Source of the DNA: M3007 sp964630705
GTDB lineage: Bacteria > Bacteroidota > Bacteroidia > Chitinophagales > Saprospiraceae
NCBI GenBank assembly: GCA_964630705.1
Contig: CAZVZH010000244.1
Span: forward strand, 1 to 6,351
Reading direction: 5' to 3'
DNA: 6,351 nucleotides
Under the pieces are notes generated by a model. It saw only the letters and a program-made list of their open reading frames with translations, was not told the DNA's origin and ran no database searches. Position 1 is the stretch's first letter, and each line of letters starts with the position of its first letter. Below, one piece after another: positions 1-6,291 of this stretch. Made by a program: the position numbers and the translations under genes.

Positions 1-463
1 TGTCTTTCAAACTCCAGGTCCGCGTAATCACCACCTGGCAGGGGTCGCTGTCGTCCACATCATCCGAGTACCTCGCCGCACCAACGCCACAGTTGTCCGT
101 TTCATCGTCAACATCACCGGTCACACCCACCCCTGCATCGTATTCGCAATCGCCGTCGCGGTAAATCGTGATATCCGCCGGCGCCGTAAACGTCGGGGGC
201 GTGGTGTCGCGCACCGTGATCGTTTGGATTTGATCCGCGGCGGTGTTGCCGCAACTGTCTTTCAAACTCCAGGTCCGCGTAATCACCACCTGGCAGGGGT
301 CGCTGTCGTCTACATCATCTGAGTAACTCGCCTCACCGACACCACAGTTGTCCGATTCATCAGTCACGTCGCCAGTCGCAGCCGGGGTAGCGTTGTACGC
401 GCAGGCGGCATTCCGGTAAATCGTAATATCCATCGGGACAGTAAAGGTTGGTGGCGTAGTGTC
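1..463 (-). repeat. 255-bp (85-residue) tandem HYR-module repeat inside the adhesin gene
   Basis: Two successive HYR-like modules have the same 85-codon period: residues 867-951 (positions 460-206), and residue 952 onward, cut off at the window edge. Bases 1-55 are identical to bases 256-310. The similarity continues with scattered substitutions, for example at 56/311 and 65/320. The C-terminal part of the module (YSDDVDDSDPCQVVITRTW and onward) is identical in both copies, while the N-terminal half has diverged. Each module carries paired cysteines and acidic runs (DDVDDSD, TGDV.DE.DNCG) that could support disulphides and calcium binding. The array probably continues to the left of the window. 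Confidence 0.92.
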
Positions 464-3058
464 TTGTACCGTTATCAGCTGCACATGCCCAATAGAATTC
501 CCACAATTATCCTCCGCCGTCCAGGTGCGGGTAAACGAATACTCGCCCGCGCAAGCTCCGGGTTGTCTGGCAGATTCCTCAAAAGTTACTTCTACATCCA
601 TATCGCAATTATCCGTAGCAGTAAGCCCCATCGGAGCGGGCGGAACTGGGTCTTCGCAATTCAGGGTCGAATCGCCGGGCATGGACTGCGCCCATTGGGG
701 GTCGGTCATGTCCTGCACCTCGATCGTTTGTGTCACTGAGGTCGAATTTCCGCAGGCATCGGTGATGGTGTACACGCGTTCGATAATACCCTGGCATTCG
801 CTGCCTTGAAGCATGCCGGTGCTCGAGCTGACCAACAGGCTATCCTGCGGCGTACAGTTATCGGAAGCGTCGGCGCCTGGCAGGTTCAGAAACTCAGCAA
901 TGGTCGTTGCCGCGGCCGGCAACTCCGTACTGCAGGAAATGGAAAGGTCGTCTGGCACGCTCACATCCGGCGCTTCGGTGTCACTTACCGTCCAGGAAAC
1001 CGAGTTCGACACGGTATCGCAGCCGCTGAACTGGCCGCAATAGCGGCGCGACTGTACGAGATTGGTCCCTTTTACCGACAAAAATTCCGGCACCGCCGGT
1101 GCCCAGGCGCTCCACGTGCTGCCATTATCGGTGGAATAGCGGTACTGGTCTTCGCAACCGCCAACCGGGCCGCCAGTTCCCGACGTCATCGAAACACTCA
1201 GCGTAATATCCGGACAAACGGTAGCATCTGGCGGTATTTTGGTCAATACCGGCGCTACCGGATCGGCAACAATGCTAAAGGACTCGCAGTCCATGGCTGT
1301 CGCCGTACAACCGGGGGTGCCTACAGTCAGTTTTACCGACCGGTTGGCGTTGATGGTATTCCACTGGCGGGTTGGGGTGGCTACCGTATGACTGGGGATA
1401 AAGCTGCCGGTGTTGCAGGTGGTGCAATTCGCACTGGCGCAGGCCTCCCAAAAATAGGCGTAGGCGCCGCTGGTCGGAGCGGCAGGGTTGAGGGTTGCAG
1501 TATGGGTAAGCACCACGCCCACGCAATAGCTCGTGAGCTCGTCGACCGCAACGGTGGGCGGCTGGTTGACATAAACATAAAAAGTGTCCGTGGCGACACA
1601 CATGTTGTCGTCAGACACGGTATAGGTGATGCCGGCAATACCCGCCATGACGCCGGTTACTTCGCCGTCGTCAACCGTGGCGATGGTCTCGTCGAGCGAA
1701 GCCCAGGCGCCGCCACCGGGGCTGGCACCGAGTTGGAGCAGAGCGCCGGCACAAACCAGGGTATCGCCGGAAATGACTGGCTCCGGCAGGGCATGCACAG
1801 TGATTTCCAGCCCGACTGTATCGGAGCAACCGTTGGTCGCAACGGCTTCAAATTGAATGGTGGCCATCCCGGCGGCAACTGCCGTTACCTTGCCCGTTTG
1901 ATCCACGGTGGCGACGGCTTCATTGCTCGACGACCACAAAAAAGTTGACAACTGAACGTCGGCTGTGCCGATGAGTTGGAGCATGGAGCCTTCGCACAGC
2001 CAGTCGTCGCCGGTAATATTCAGTTTTGGCAGGGGGAGGACAATCCAAAACACCGAATTCACGGTGGAGGTATCGCAACCCGAGCCGTCGCACACCCGGC
2101 GCGCTTCGATCGTATTGATGCCGGGTTCGGCGGGGAAAGCCGGAATCATGCTTGACCAGGGGCTCCAAGTGCTGCCACCATCGGTTGAATACCGGTATTC
2201 ATCAGAGCAAGTACCCGTGCCGCCTGTGCCGGGCGTGACTGACACGGTCAGGGTAGTTTCGGAACAGACGGTCAGATCGGAGGGTATTTTTGTTAGGGTC
2301 GGACCAACCGGGTCGGCAACTACGGTTACTGCCAGCACATTGGAGGGCACGTTGTCGCCGCAGCCCGAACCGCTGTCGTCGAGCAGTTGGCGGTAGTAGG
2401 TGGTGCCGGGGCTAGTGGTCGGCACGGAATAGGTCGCCTGATTCTGAGGTGCACTGGCATTTGTCCAGCCGCCGACGCCGGTATTGGAGCGCTCCCAGTC
2501 GTAGGCCCAATTGCCGGAGCCGCCGGTAGTAGCGAGCAGGCTAAGCGTATGGGTGGCGCCGACACAAACAGTCGCGGCCGTTCCGATGGTTACGGAACTG
2601 AGGTCGGCCACTACCGTGACGGTCACGGTGGCGCTGGTATCCTTGCACGCAGTTGGAGTCGTATCCTCTACGATACGCCGGAAAGTGTAGCTGCCGGGCG
2701 TGGTTTCATAACTGGTCGGCAAGGAATAGTTTTGTCCGGTATTAGTCGCCTCCGCATCCATCCAGGGGCCATTATCGATGGAAACTTGCCACAGATACGT
2801 TTGTATGCCTGGCACATTGTTGCCCCGGGCAATCGAACTGCCGCCCGCGCAGATTGTGTCGGTGGAAACGGTCACGGTGTTCGGTGTACATTGACCGTAC
2901 AAGTCCTGGTAAATACCCGACACCGCCACCAATAACAGGCTTGCCAAAATACCAAATATTTTTTTCGCAGAAACCGTGAATAAATAGAGCGGTTTAACGG
3001 GGGAAAGAGCAGCCGTACGTTTCGTGGGCCGCACAGACATTGGTCGTTCGTTTTTCAT
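1..3058 (-). CDS. Giant secreted HYR/Ig-like repeat adhesin, N-terminal ~1019 residues (partial at left edge)
   Basis: The minus strand is open without a stop from the ATG at 3058 to position 1, and the C-terminus lies outside the window. Residues 1-56 form a long basic N-terminus plus a hydrophobic core (IFGILASLLLVAVSG), read as an extended signal peptide ending near C57. Modules follow: Ig-like units at about 57-152 and 152-248; a Cys-containing unit at 249-340 (starting ADPVGPTLTKIP); two BIG2-like domains at 344-422 and 425-497 (SSNEAVATVD, GKVTAVAAG); an Ig/PKD-like unit at 498-598; a second copy of the 249 unit at 599-692; then HYR-like modules at 693-783, 784-866, 867-951 and 952 onward, marked by TDNCG, TRTW, DxCGN and DTTPPTF. 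Such proteins are usually extracellular adhesins or gliding-associated surface proteins, often exported by T9SS; that role is inferred. An in-frame ATG at 3127 would add 23 residues. No Shine-Dalgarno sequence precedes either start, as is normal in Bacteroidota. Long opposite-strand ORFs here are shadows. Confidence 0.9.
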   Translation of the reverse strand, partial: MKNERPMSVRPTKRTAALSPVKPLYLFTVSAKKIFGILASLLLVAVSGIYQDLYGQCTPNTVTVSTDTICAGGSSIARGNNVPGIQTYLWQVSIDNGPWMDAEATNTGQNYSLPTSYETTPGSYTFRRIVEDTTPTACKDTSATVTVTVVADLSSVTIGTAATVCVGATHTLSLLATTGGSGNWAYDWERSNTGVGGWTNASAPQNQATYSVPTTSPGTTYYRQLLDDSGSGCGDNVPSNVLAVTVVADPVGPTLTKIPSDLTVCSETTLTVSVTPGTGGTGTCSDEYRYSTDGGSTWSPWSSMIPAFPAEPGINTIEARRVCDGSGCDTSTVNSVFWIVLPLPKLNITGDDWLCEGSMLQLIGTADVQLSTFLWSSSNEAVATVDQTGKVTAVAAGMATIQFEAVATNGCSDTVGLEITVHALPEPVISGDTLVCAGALLQLGASPGGGAWASLDETIATVDDGEVTGVMAGIAGITYTVSDDNMCVATDTFYVYVNQPPTVAVDELTSYCVGVVLTHTATLNPAAPTSGAYAYFWEACASANCTTCNTGSFIPSHTVATPTRQWNTINANRSVKLTVGTPGCTATAMDCESFSIVADPVAPVLTKIPPDATVCPDITLSVSMTSGTGGPVGGCEDQYRYSTDNGSTWSAWAPAVPEFLSVKGTNLVQSRRYCGQFSGCDTVSNSVSWTVSDTEAPDVSVPDDLSISCSTELPAAATTIAEFLNLPGADASDNCTPQDSLLVSSSTGMLQGSECQGIIERVYTITDACGNSTSVTQTIEVQDMTDPQWAQSMPGDSTLNCEDPVPPAPMGLTATDNCDMDVEVTFEESARQPGACAGEYSFTRTWTAEDNCGNSIGHVQLITVQDTTPPTFTVPMDITIYRNAACAYNATPAATGDVTDESDNCGVGEASYSDDVDDSDPCQVVITRTWSLKDSCGNTAADQIQTITVRDTTPPTFTAPADITIYRDGDCEYDAGVGVTGDVDDETDNCGVGAARYSDDVDDSDPCQVVITRTWSLKD
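985..1264 (-). repeat. Second copy of a ~95-residue Cys-rich adhesin module
   Basis: Residues 599-692 resemble residues 249-340 of the same protein (encoded at 2314-2039). Shared features are ADPV.P.LTKIP, a TVC, a GTGG run, EYRYSTDGGSTWS versus DQYRYSTDNGSTWS, and a terminal GCDT. The DNA is also similar, for example around 1109-1147 and 2163-2201. The copies are 350 residues apart with the BIG2-like pair between them, which suggests an old internal duplication of a multi-domain block. The segment contains an Asp-box-like STDxGSTW, but one occurrence per module does not make a propeller. Confidence 0.75.
2887..3058 (-). other. Extended N-terminal signal peptide of the adhesin
   Basis: Residues 1-57 from the ATG at 3058 comprise about 34 polar, Lys/Arg-rich residues, a KK pair, a hydrophobic stretch of about 15 residues (IFGILASLLLVAVSG), and IYQDLYGQ before C57. 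The polar N-region is much longer than in an ordinary Sec signal peptide. There is no proper lipobox, because the residue before C57 is Gln, so a lipoprotein is unlikely. An ATG at 3040 (MSVRPTK) gives a shorter N-region, and the ATG at 3127 gives a longer one. Cleavage probably lies just before or near Q56. Confidence 0.6.
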
Positions 3059-3252
3059 AGTACAAGAAGTTGGTGCAGGGGAAAAGAAAAGATTACGGAG
3101 GTCAAGCGTGCGTAAAAATCGATTCATGGAATGGTGTTGGTTTACTGAAAACACGGAGGAGTGACCCGGCTGTCAGCCAGCGGGAAAAGGGAGCGTTCTA
3201 CTCGTAAAAATGGTCAGGAAAGTGTTTCTCGAAAAATACAACGTCCAGAAAA

Positions 3253-3329
3253 GCTGCCGGGAAGCAGCAGGAGAGCGTGTGGCGGCAATAGCTGCCGCGT
3301 GTAACCGGTAGAGCCGCCCGAAAGCGGGC
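3253..3329 (-). promoter_or_regulatory. Cluster of three stem-loops in the presumed adhesin leader
   Basis: Three perfect short inverted repeats lie in a row: GCTGC/GCAGC (3253-3257 with 3264-3268, 6-nt loop), GCGGCA/TGCCGC (3282-3287 with 3293-3298, 5-nt loop) and GCCCG/CGGGC (3316-3320 with 3325-3329, 4-nt loop). None is followed by a T-run on the relevant strand, so they are not plain intrinsic terminators. If transcription of the adhesin starts to their right, they would fold in a 5' leader about 125-270 nt upstream of its start codon. A regulatory role is inference. Confidence 0.35.
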
Positions 3330-3409
3330 AGGGTAAAAAATTGTCATAGGATTACTCTTGTTGTATGTTTTGGATCAGGTAAAAAGCCAAACATTTGAAA
3401 CGGTGTTCT

Positions 3410-3417
3410 TATGTTTG
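3410..3417 (+). promoter_or_regulatory. Possible Bacteroidota -7 element for the propeller gene
   Basis: TATGTTTG matches the TAnnTTTG -7 consensus of Bacteroidota. A TTTG at 3394-3397 lies upstream, but the 12-nt spacing is shorter than the usual ~17-23, so this is only half a promoter. It would give a 5' leader of about 300 nt for the gene starting at 3725. Confidence 0.2.
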
Positions 3418-3493
3418 CTTTTCCCTGAAAACCGGTATTTGGTCGCGATTAAAACGGCGCCGAAAATTTTCCTTCTATCCGGAAGCCGGTGGA

Positions 3494-3501
3494 CAAAGAT
3501 A
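3494..3501 (-). promoter_or_regulatory. Possible Bacteroidota -7 element for the adhesin gene
   Basis: Read on the minus strand this is TATCTTTG, a full match to TAnnTTTG, within an A+T-rich stretch. No TTG/TTTG was seen at the expected -33 distance. If real, the adhesin transcript would begin near 3490 and carry a ~430-nt leader that includes the hairpin cluster. Confidence 0.22.
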
Positions 3502-3724
3502 AATACATATTTTGTTCATCCGTCCAGCTCTCTGCCGATTCGGGGCCGCCAAAACGCTTCTTTTCGTCACAACAGACATAAATACCCTAATCGGGGTAAA
3601 ACTGTTACACAAATCGCGCCAAACTTTCTTTACCAAGCCCCTGGCGCGCCCCTGAACCGCCATTCCAAAAGAGGCAATTCGCTGCGCAATCCATCGCTCT
3701 TCCTTGCCTAAAACACAGATAATC

Positions 3725-3808
3725 ATGTCATTCAGCCGACATTCCCGCTACCTGATTTTCCTCGTCCCGGCGCTGGTTTTTTTCTGTACCCTGCCCGGTT
3801 TTTCTCAA
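3725..3808 (+). other. Sec signal peptide of the beta-propeller protein
   Basis: The first ~28 residues have a basic N-region (Arg5, His6, Arg8), a hydrophobic core (YLIFLVPALVFFCTLPG) and a short FSQ end, after which the mature protein starts near NTTVVWSD. This layout decides the start at 3725 over the TTG at 3704, which would add MPKTQII ahead of it. A terminal Gln near the cleavage site is common in Bacteroidota. Confidence 0.8.
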
Positions 3809-5221
3809 AACACTACCGTTGTCTGGTCCGACCCGGTCCTTGTGTCGGATAGCAGCCAAAATGCAGCCAGCCCCCGCATCGAGCTGAACGCAGCCGGCGA
3901 GCCGCTGGTGCTCTGGGGCAGCGGCGGCTCCACTGCCCCGGCCATCCGGCTGGCCCGCTGGCAAAATGGCAATTTTCTGCCGGCACAAACCCTGGGCACC
4001 GGCAACATTGCTTCAGACATGTACGGCTTCGACGAGCTCGACCTGGCTACCCGCGGCGATACCGTGTTTGTTGCATTTGAAAATGTCGAGCAAGGCATTT
4101 ACCTCCTGCGCGCCACCGACGGCGGCCTCAGTTTTTCCGGCCCGACCACCGTGTTCACCCCGGCCGGAGGGCGCATCGTGACCCTGCCCTCCGTAGTCGC
4201 CGACGCAGCCGGCAACCCGCTGGTGAGTTACCTGTACGAGCTGAGCAGTTGGTCCAACGCCCAGTTTCACCTCGCCCGCTCCACCGACGGCGGCCTCAGC
4301 TTCGAAACGCCGGTAATAGCCAGCGCGCCGGCCGACGGCGATTTTGTGTGCGAATGCTGCGCTTCGGATATCGTTACCCGGGGCGATTCGGTGTGGCTGG
4401 CCTTTCGCAACCTGCGCGCAGGCAATGTGCGCGACATCTGGGTGACCAGCAGCGCCGACGGCGGCGCGCTGTTCGACCAGGCCATCGACGTCGACGACAC
4501 CGACTGGGTGCAAACCATTTGTCCCAGCTCAGCCCCCCGCCTGCTCGTCGGGCCCGACAGCCTGGTGAGCGTGTGGATGAGCAGGGGCAGCGGCAAAACC
4601 CGGGTGCATGGCAGCACGGCCGGCCGGAATGACACCCTCGCCGGCCCCAGCTTTACCTTCGCCTTCACCGGCCCCGCCGGCACGCAAAACCGCCCCGACA
4701 TCGCCGGCAACGCCGACACCCTGGGCGTGGTGTGGGAAGAATCGGGCATCCCCGGTACCGGCACCGACCTGATGTTCGCGTTTTCCACCAGCGGCGGCAG
4801 CGCCCTGCCCGCCCGGATCGTCAACCTGACCGCCGCCGCCGGCACCCAGAAAAACCCTGCCCTGGCCTACCGCACCGGCGTTTTCCATCTCGTGTACGCC
4901 GACGTGCTCACCAACCGGCTGTGGTACCGCCGCGGGGTGGTTACCCAGGAGAGCAGCGCCGCCGGCGAAGCGCCGGGCGCCAAAAAAGGTTTTGAATGCT
5001 ACCCCAACCCTGCCCACGACCGGCTTTGGCTGCGCTGGGACGAGTCGTTTGGCGCCGAGCGCCCGGTTCAACTGAGCAACAGCGCAGGGCAAATTTGCCG
5101 CAGCTGGGCCGCCGTGCGCTCCGGTCAGGCTTTGCCCTTGCAAGGCTTGCCGGCGGGCTGGTATTTTGTCCGCTGTACAGACGACAATTTTGTGGAAAAA
5201 GTTTGGGTCCAGAAGCCCTGA
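3725..5221 (+). CDS. Secreted sialidase-like (BNR/Asp-box) beta-propeller with T9SS type A sorting domain
   Basis: This 498-residue protein starts at the ATG at 3725; the frame extends to a TTG at 3704, but the ATG gives a clean signal peptide (SRHSRYLIFLVPALVFFCTLPGFSQ, shown in part: basic start, hydrophobic core, cleavage near FSQ). About six similar segments of 50-65 residues end in Asp-box-like motifs: RATDGGLSF (from residue 129), RSTDGGLSF (185), SSADGGALF (242) and a degenerate FSTSGGS (353). This suggests a six-bladed propeller as in the sialidase superfamily. A CxCC cluster (C209, C211, C212) and C266 in TICPSS may form disulphides or bind metal. Residues ~423-498 (FECYPNPAHDRLWL, LPAGWYFV, KVWVQKP) form a T9SS type A sorting domain, so the protein should be exported and anchored or released at the surface. 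I cannot identify sialidase catalytic residues, so a substrate is not assigned. It lies 92 bp upstream of the amidase gene. Confidence 0.9.
   Translation: MSFSRHSRYLIFLVPALVFFCTLPGFSQNTTVVWSDPVLVSDSSQNAASPRIELNAAGEPLVLWGSGGSTAPAIRLARWQNGNFLPAQTLGTGNIASDMYGFDELDLATRGDTVFVAFENVEQGIYLLRATDGGLSFSGPTTVFTPAGGRIVTLPSVVADAAGNPLVSYLYELSSWSNAQFHLARSTDGGLSFETPVIASAPADGDFVCECCASDIVTRGDSVWLAFRNLRAGNVRDIWVTSSADGGALFDQAIDVDDTDWVQTICPSSAPRLLVGPDSLVSVWMSRGSGKTRVHGSTAGRNDTLAGPSFTFAFTGPAGTQNRPDIAGNADTLGVVWEESGIPGTGTDLMFAFSTSGGSALPARIVNLTAAAGTQKNPALAYRTGVFHLVYADVLTNRLWYRRGVVTQESSAAGEAPGAKKGFECYPNPAHDRLWLRWDESFGAERPVQLSNSAGQICRSWAAVRSGQALPLQGLPAGWYFVRCTDDNFVEKVWVQKP
4991..5218 (+). other. T9SS type A C-terminal sorting domain
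   Basis: Residues 423-498 of the propeller protein show the usual order of this domain: a YPNP motif followed by a hydrophobic strand (DRLWLRW), a middle strand with QLSNSAGQ, the conserved LPAGWYFV and a short terminal strand with KVWVQK. It directs passage through the type IX outer-membrane translocon and is usually cleaved there. It implies that the host genome encodes a T9SS. Confidence 0.9.
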
Positions 5222-5313
5222 AGTCGCCGAAATGGGCAATATTTAGCCCTTCTGGCGTTTGGGAAAACTTGATACGCTGACCAACTATCCGACTACATAA
5301 AAAACACTTCCGA
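5222..5313 (+). other. Short intergenic spacer before the amidase gene
   Basis: This 92-bp gap contains GGGC-AATATTTA-GCCC (5234-5249), a 4-bp inverted repeat without a T-run, too weak to call a terminator. No TAnnTTTG promoter element was seen. Read-through from the propeller gene to the amidase gene is therefore possible. Confidence 0.35.
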
Positions 5314-6291
5314 ATGAAACAGAAATACGGATTTACCCTCCTGACCCCGAAAGAATTCGAAACCTGGATTACCGAACAAAAGGTGGCCCGAACGATACTT
5401 TATATTCAGGAGCACCACACCTGGTCGCCCAATTACCAGCACTTTACCGGCGATAACCATTTTGACCTGCAAAAAGGCATGCAGAATTTCCATAAAAACG
5501 GGAACGGCTGGATGGACATCGGCCAGCATTTCAGCATTTTTCCCGACGGCATGATTGTCACGGGCCGCCATCTGGAAATTTCTCCGGCCTGTATCTTCGG
5601 GTTTAACTCCCACGCTATCTGCATCGAAAACATCGGCAACTTCGATGACGACGGCGACAAAATGCGCCCCGAACAGCGCGAAGCCATCGTGCGCGCCACC
5701 GCCGCTATGGCCAAGTATTACCGCATTCCGGTACACCCCGACCGCATTGTTTACCACCACTGGTTCGACCTGCGCACGGGCGCCCGCACCGACGGCAGCG
5801 GCATGACCAAAAGCTGTCCAGGCACCAACTTTTTTGGCGGCAATAAGGTAGCCGACGCCGTCCAACACTTCCTGCCGCTGGTGCAAAAGGTAGTCGACGG
5901 CCAAGCCCTGCCGCCCGCCAACGGCGTGCACAAATACGGCTATGTAACAGCCGAATGGCTCAACATCCGCAACCGGCCCGGCGTGGAAGGCCGCAAGATG
6001 AACGCCACGCCTTTTGGCTCGGTGCTGCGGATTTACGAGGAAAAAGACGGCTGGTACCGCATTTCCGACAAGTCGCAGGAGTGGGTATCAAGCCGGTACG
6101 TCAAGGATGTAGCGCGCGCCACCGTGAATGCCGATGTGCTGAACGTGCGCTCCGGCCCGGGCGTGGAATTCCTGAAAGTTACCCGGGTGACCAAAGGCGA
6201 AGAGCTGTTTATTTATGAAGAAAAAGACAACTGGGCCAAGATCAGCCTCGACGAGCGCTGGGTGTCGAAAAAATTCCTTACCGTCGTTTGA
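5314..6291 (+). CDS. N-acetylmuramoyl-L-alanine amidase (Amidase_2/PGRP fold) with two C-terminal SH3b domains
   Basis: This 325-residue protein would cut the bond between N-acetylmuramic acid and L-alanine in peptidoglycan. The catalytic domain spans about residues 25-190. By alignment with T7 lysozyme, the zinc ligands are H34 (in EHHTW), H148 (in YHHWFD) and C168 (in KSCPG), and K166 matches its catalytic Lys128. The position of its catalytic Tyr46 is Gln71 here (DIGQHFSIFPDG). Two SH3b domains follow at about 207-266 (WLNIRNRPG, DGWYRIS, EWVSSRYV) and 269-325 (VLNVRSGPG, DNWAKIS, RWVSKKFL); these usually bind cell wall. The ATG at 5314 is the natural start. No signal peptide or membrane segment precedes the domain, so export must be non-Sec, or the enzyme acts after lysis or on internalised wall material. 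It could be a chromosomal autolysin, a recycling enzyme or a captured phage-type endolysin; no phage genes are visible nearby. Confidence 0.92.
   Translation: MKQKYGFTLLTPKEFETWITEQKVARTILYIQEHHTWSPNYQHFTGDNHFDLQKGMQNFHKNGNGWMDIGQHFSIFPDGMIVTGRHLEISPACIFGFNSHAICIENIGNFDDDGDKMRPEQREAIVRATAAMAKYYRIPVHPDRIVYHHWFDLRTGARTDGSGMTKSCPGTNFFGGNKVADAVQHFLPLVQKVVDGQALPPANGVHKYGYVTAEWLNIRNRPGVEGRKMNATPFGSVLRIYEEKDGWYRISDKSQEWVSSRYVKDVARATVNADVLNVRSGPGVEFLKVTRVTKGEELFIYEEKDNWAKISLDERWVSKKFLTVV

Larger units (their letters stand above)
3059..3724. other. Divergent intergenic region between the adhesin and propeller genes
   Basis: No convincing gene is present in these ~666 bases. A 117-codon plus-strand frame (3358-3711) starts with TTG, has no recognisable domain and overlaps the signal-peptide start of the next gene, so I treat it as chance. 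The left part (about 3164-3330) holds several small GC-rich inverted repeats that would lie in the adhesin leader. The middle (about 3340-3620) is richer in A+T and contains two matches to the Bacteroidota -7 consensus TAnnTTTG, one on each strand. Promoters for both divergent genes are expected here, but no complete -33/-7 pair with normal spacing was found by eye. No tRNA or known riboswitch was recognised. Confidence 0.6.

Noticed and set aside
1..510. The 255-bp repeats as a CRISPR array or mobile element ends
   Set aside because: The repeat keeps an 85-codon reading frame and encodes HYR-like protein modules, with no short spacer pattern and no transposase.
806..1948. A 380-codon plus-strand open frame opposite the adhesin gene
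   Set aside because: It is antisense to a continuous minus-strand frame with clear BIG2/HYR-type repeats and a signal peptide. Its translation is rich in Gly, Arg and Ala without domains, as expected for a shadow of GC-rich repetitive coding DNA.
2387..2935. A 182-codon plus-strand open frame near the adhesin N-terminus
   Set aside because: Antisense shadow of the first Ig-like modules; Gly-rich translation with no recognisable domain.
3316..3329. GCCCG-AAAG-CGGGC hairpin followed by AGGGTAAAAAA as a terminator
   Set aside because: The run is of A on the plus strand, not T, and on the minus strand it lies before the stem. It is kept only as part of the hairpin cluster.
3358..3711. A 117-codon plus-strand frame in the intergenic region
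   Set aside because: TTG start, no domain, low-complexity basic C-terminal half, and it runs up to the next gene's start. It might be part of a leader, but protein coding is not supported.
4529..5239. A 236-codon minus-strand frame opposite the propeller gene
   Set aside because: Shadow of the GC-rich propeller gene, rich in Gly, Ala and Val. The plus-strand frame has a signal peptide, Asp-boxes and a T9SS domain.
5234..5249. GGGC...GCCC inverted repeat as a terminator between propeller and amidase
   Set aside because: Only four base pairs with an eight-base loop and no following T-run.
5293..5931. A 212-codon minus-strand frame opposite the amidase gene
   Set aside because: Shadow of the amidase, whose plus-strand frame carries the full zinc-site and SH3b motifs.
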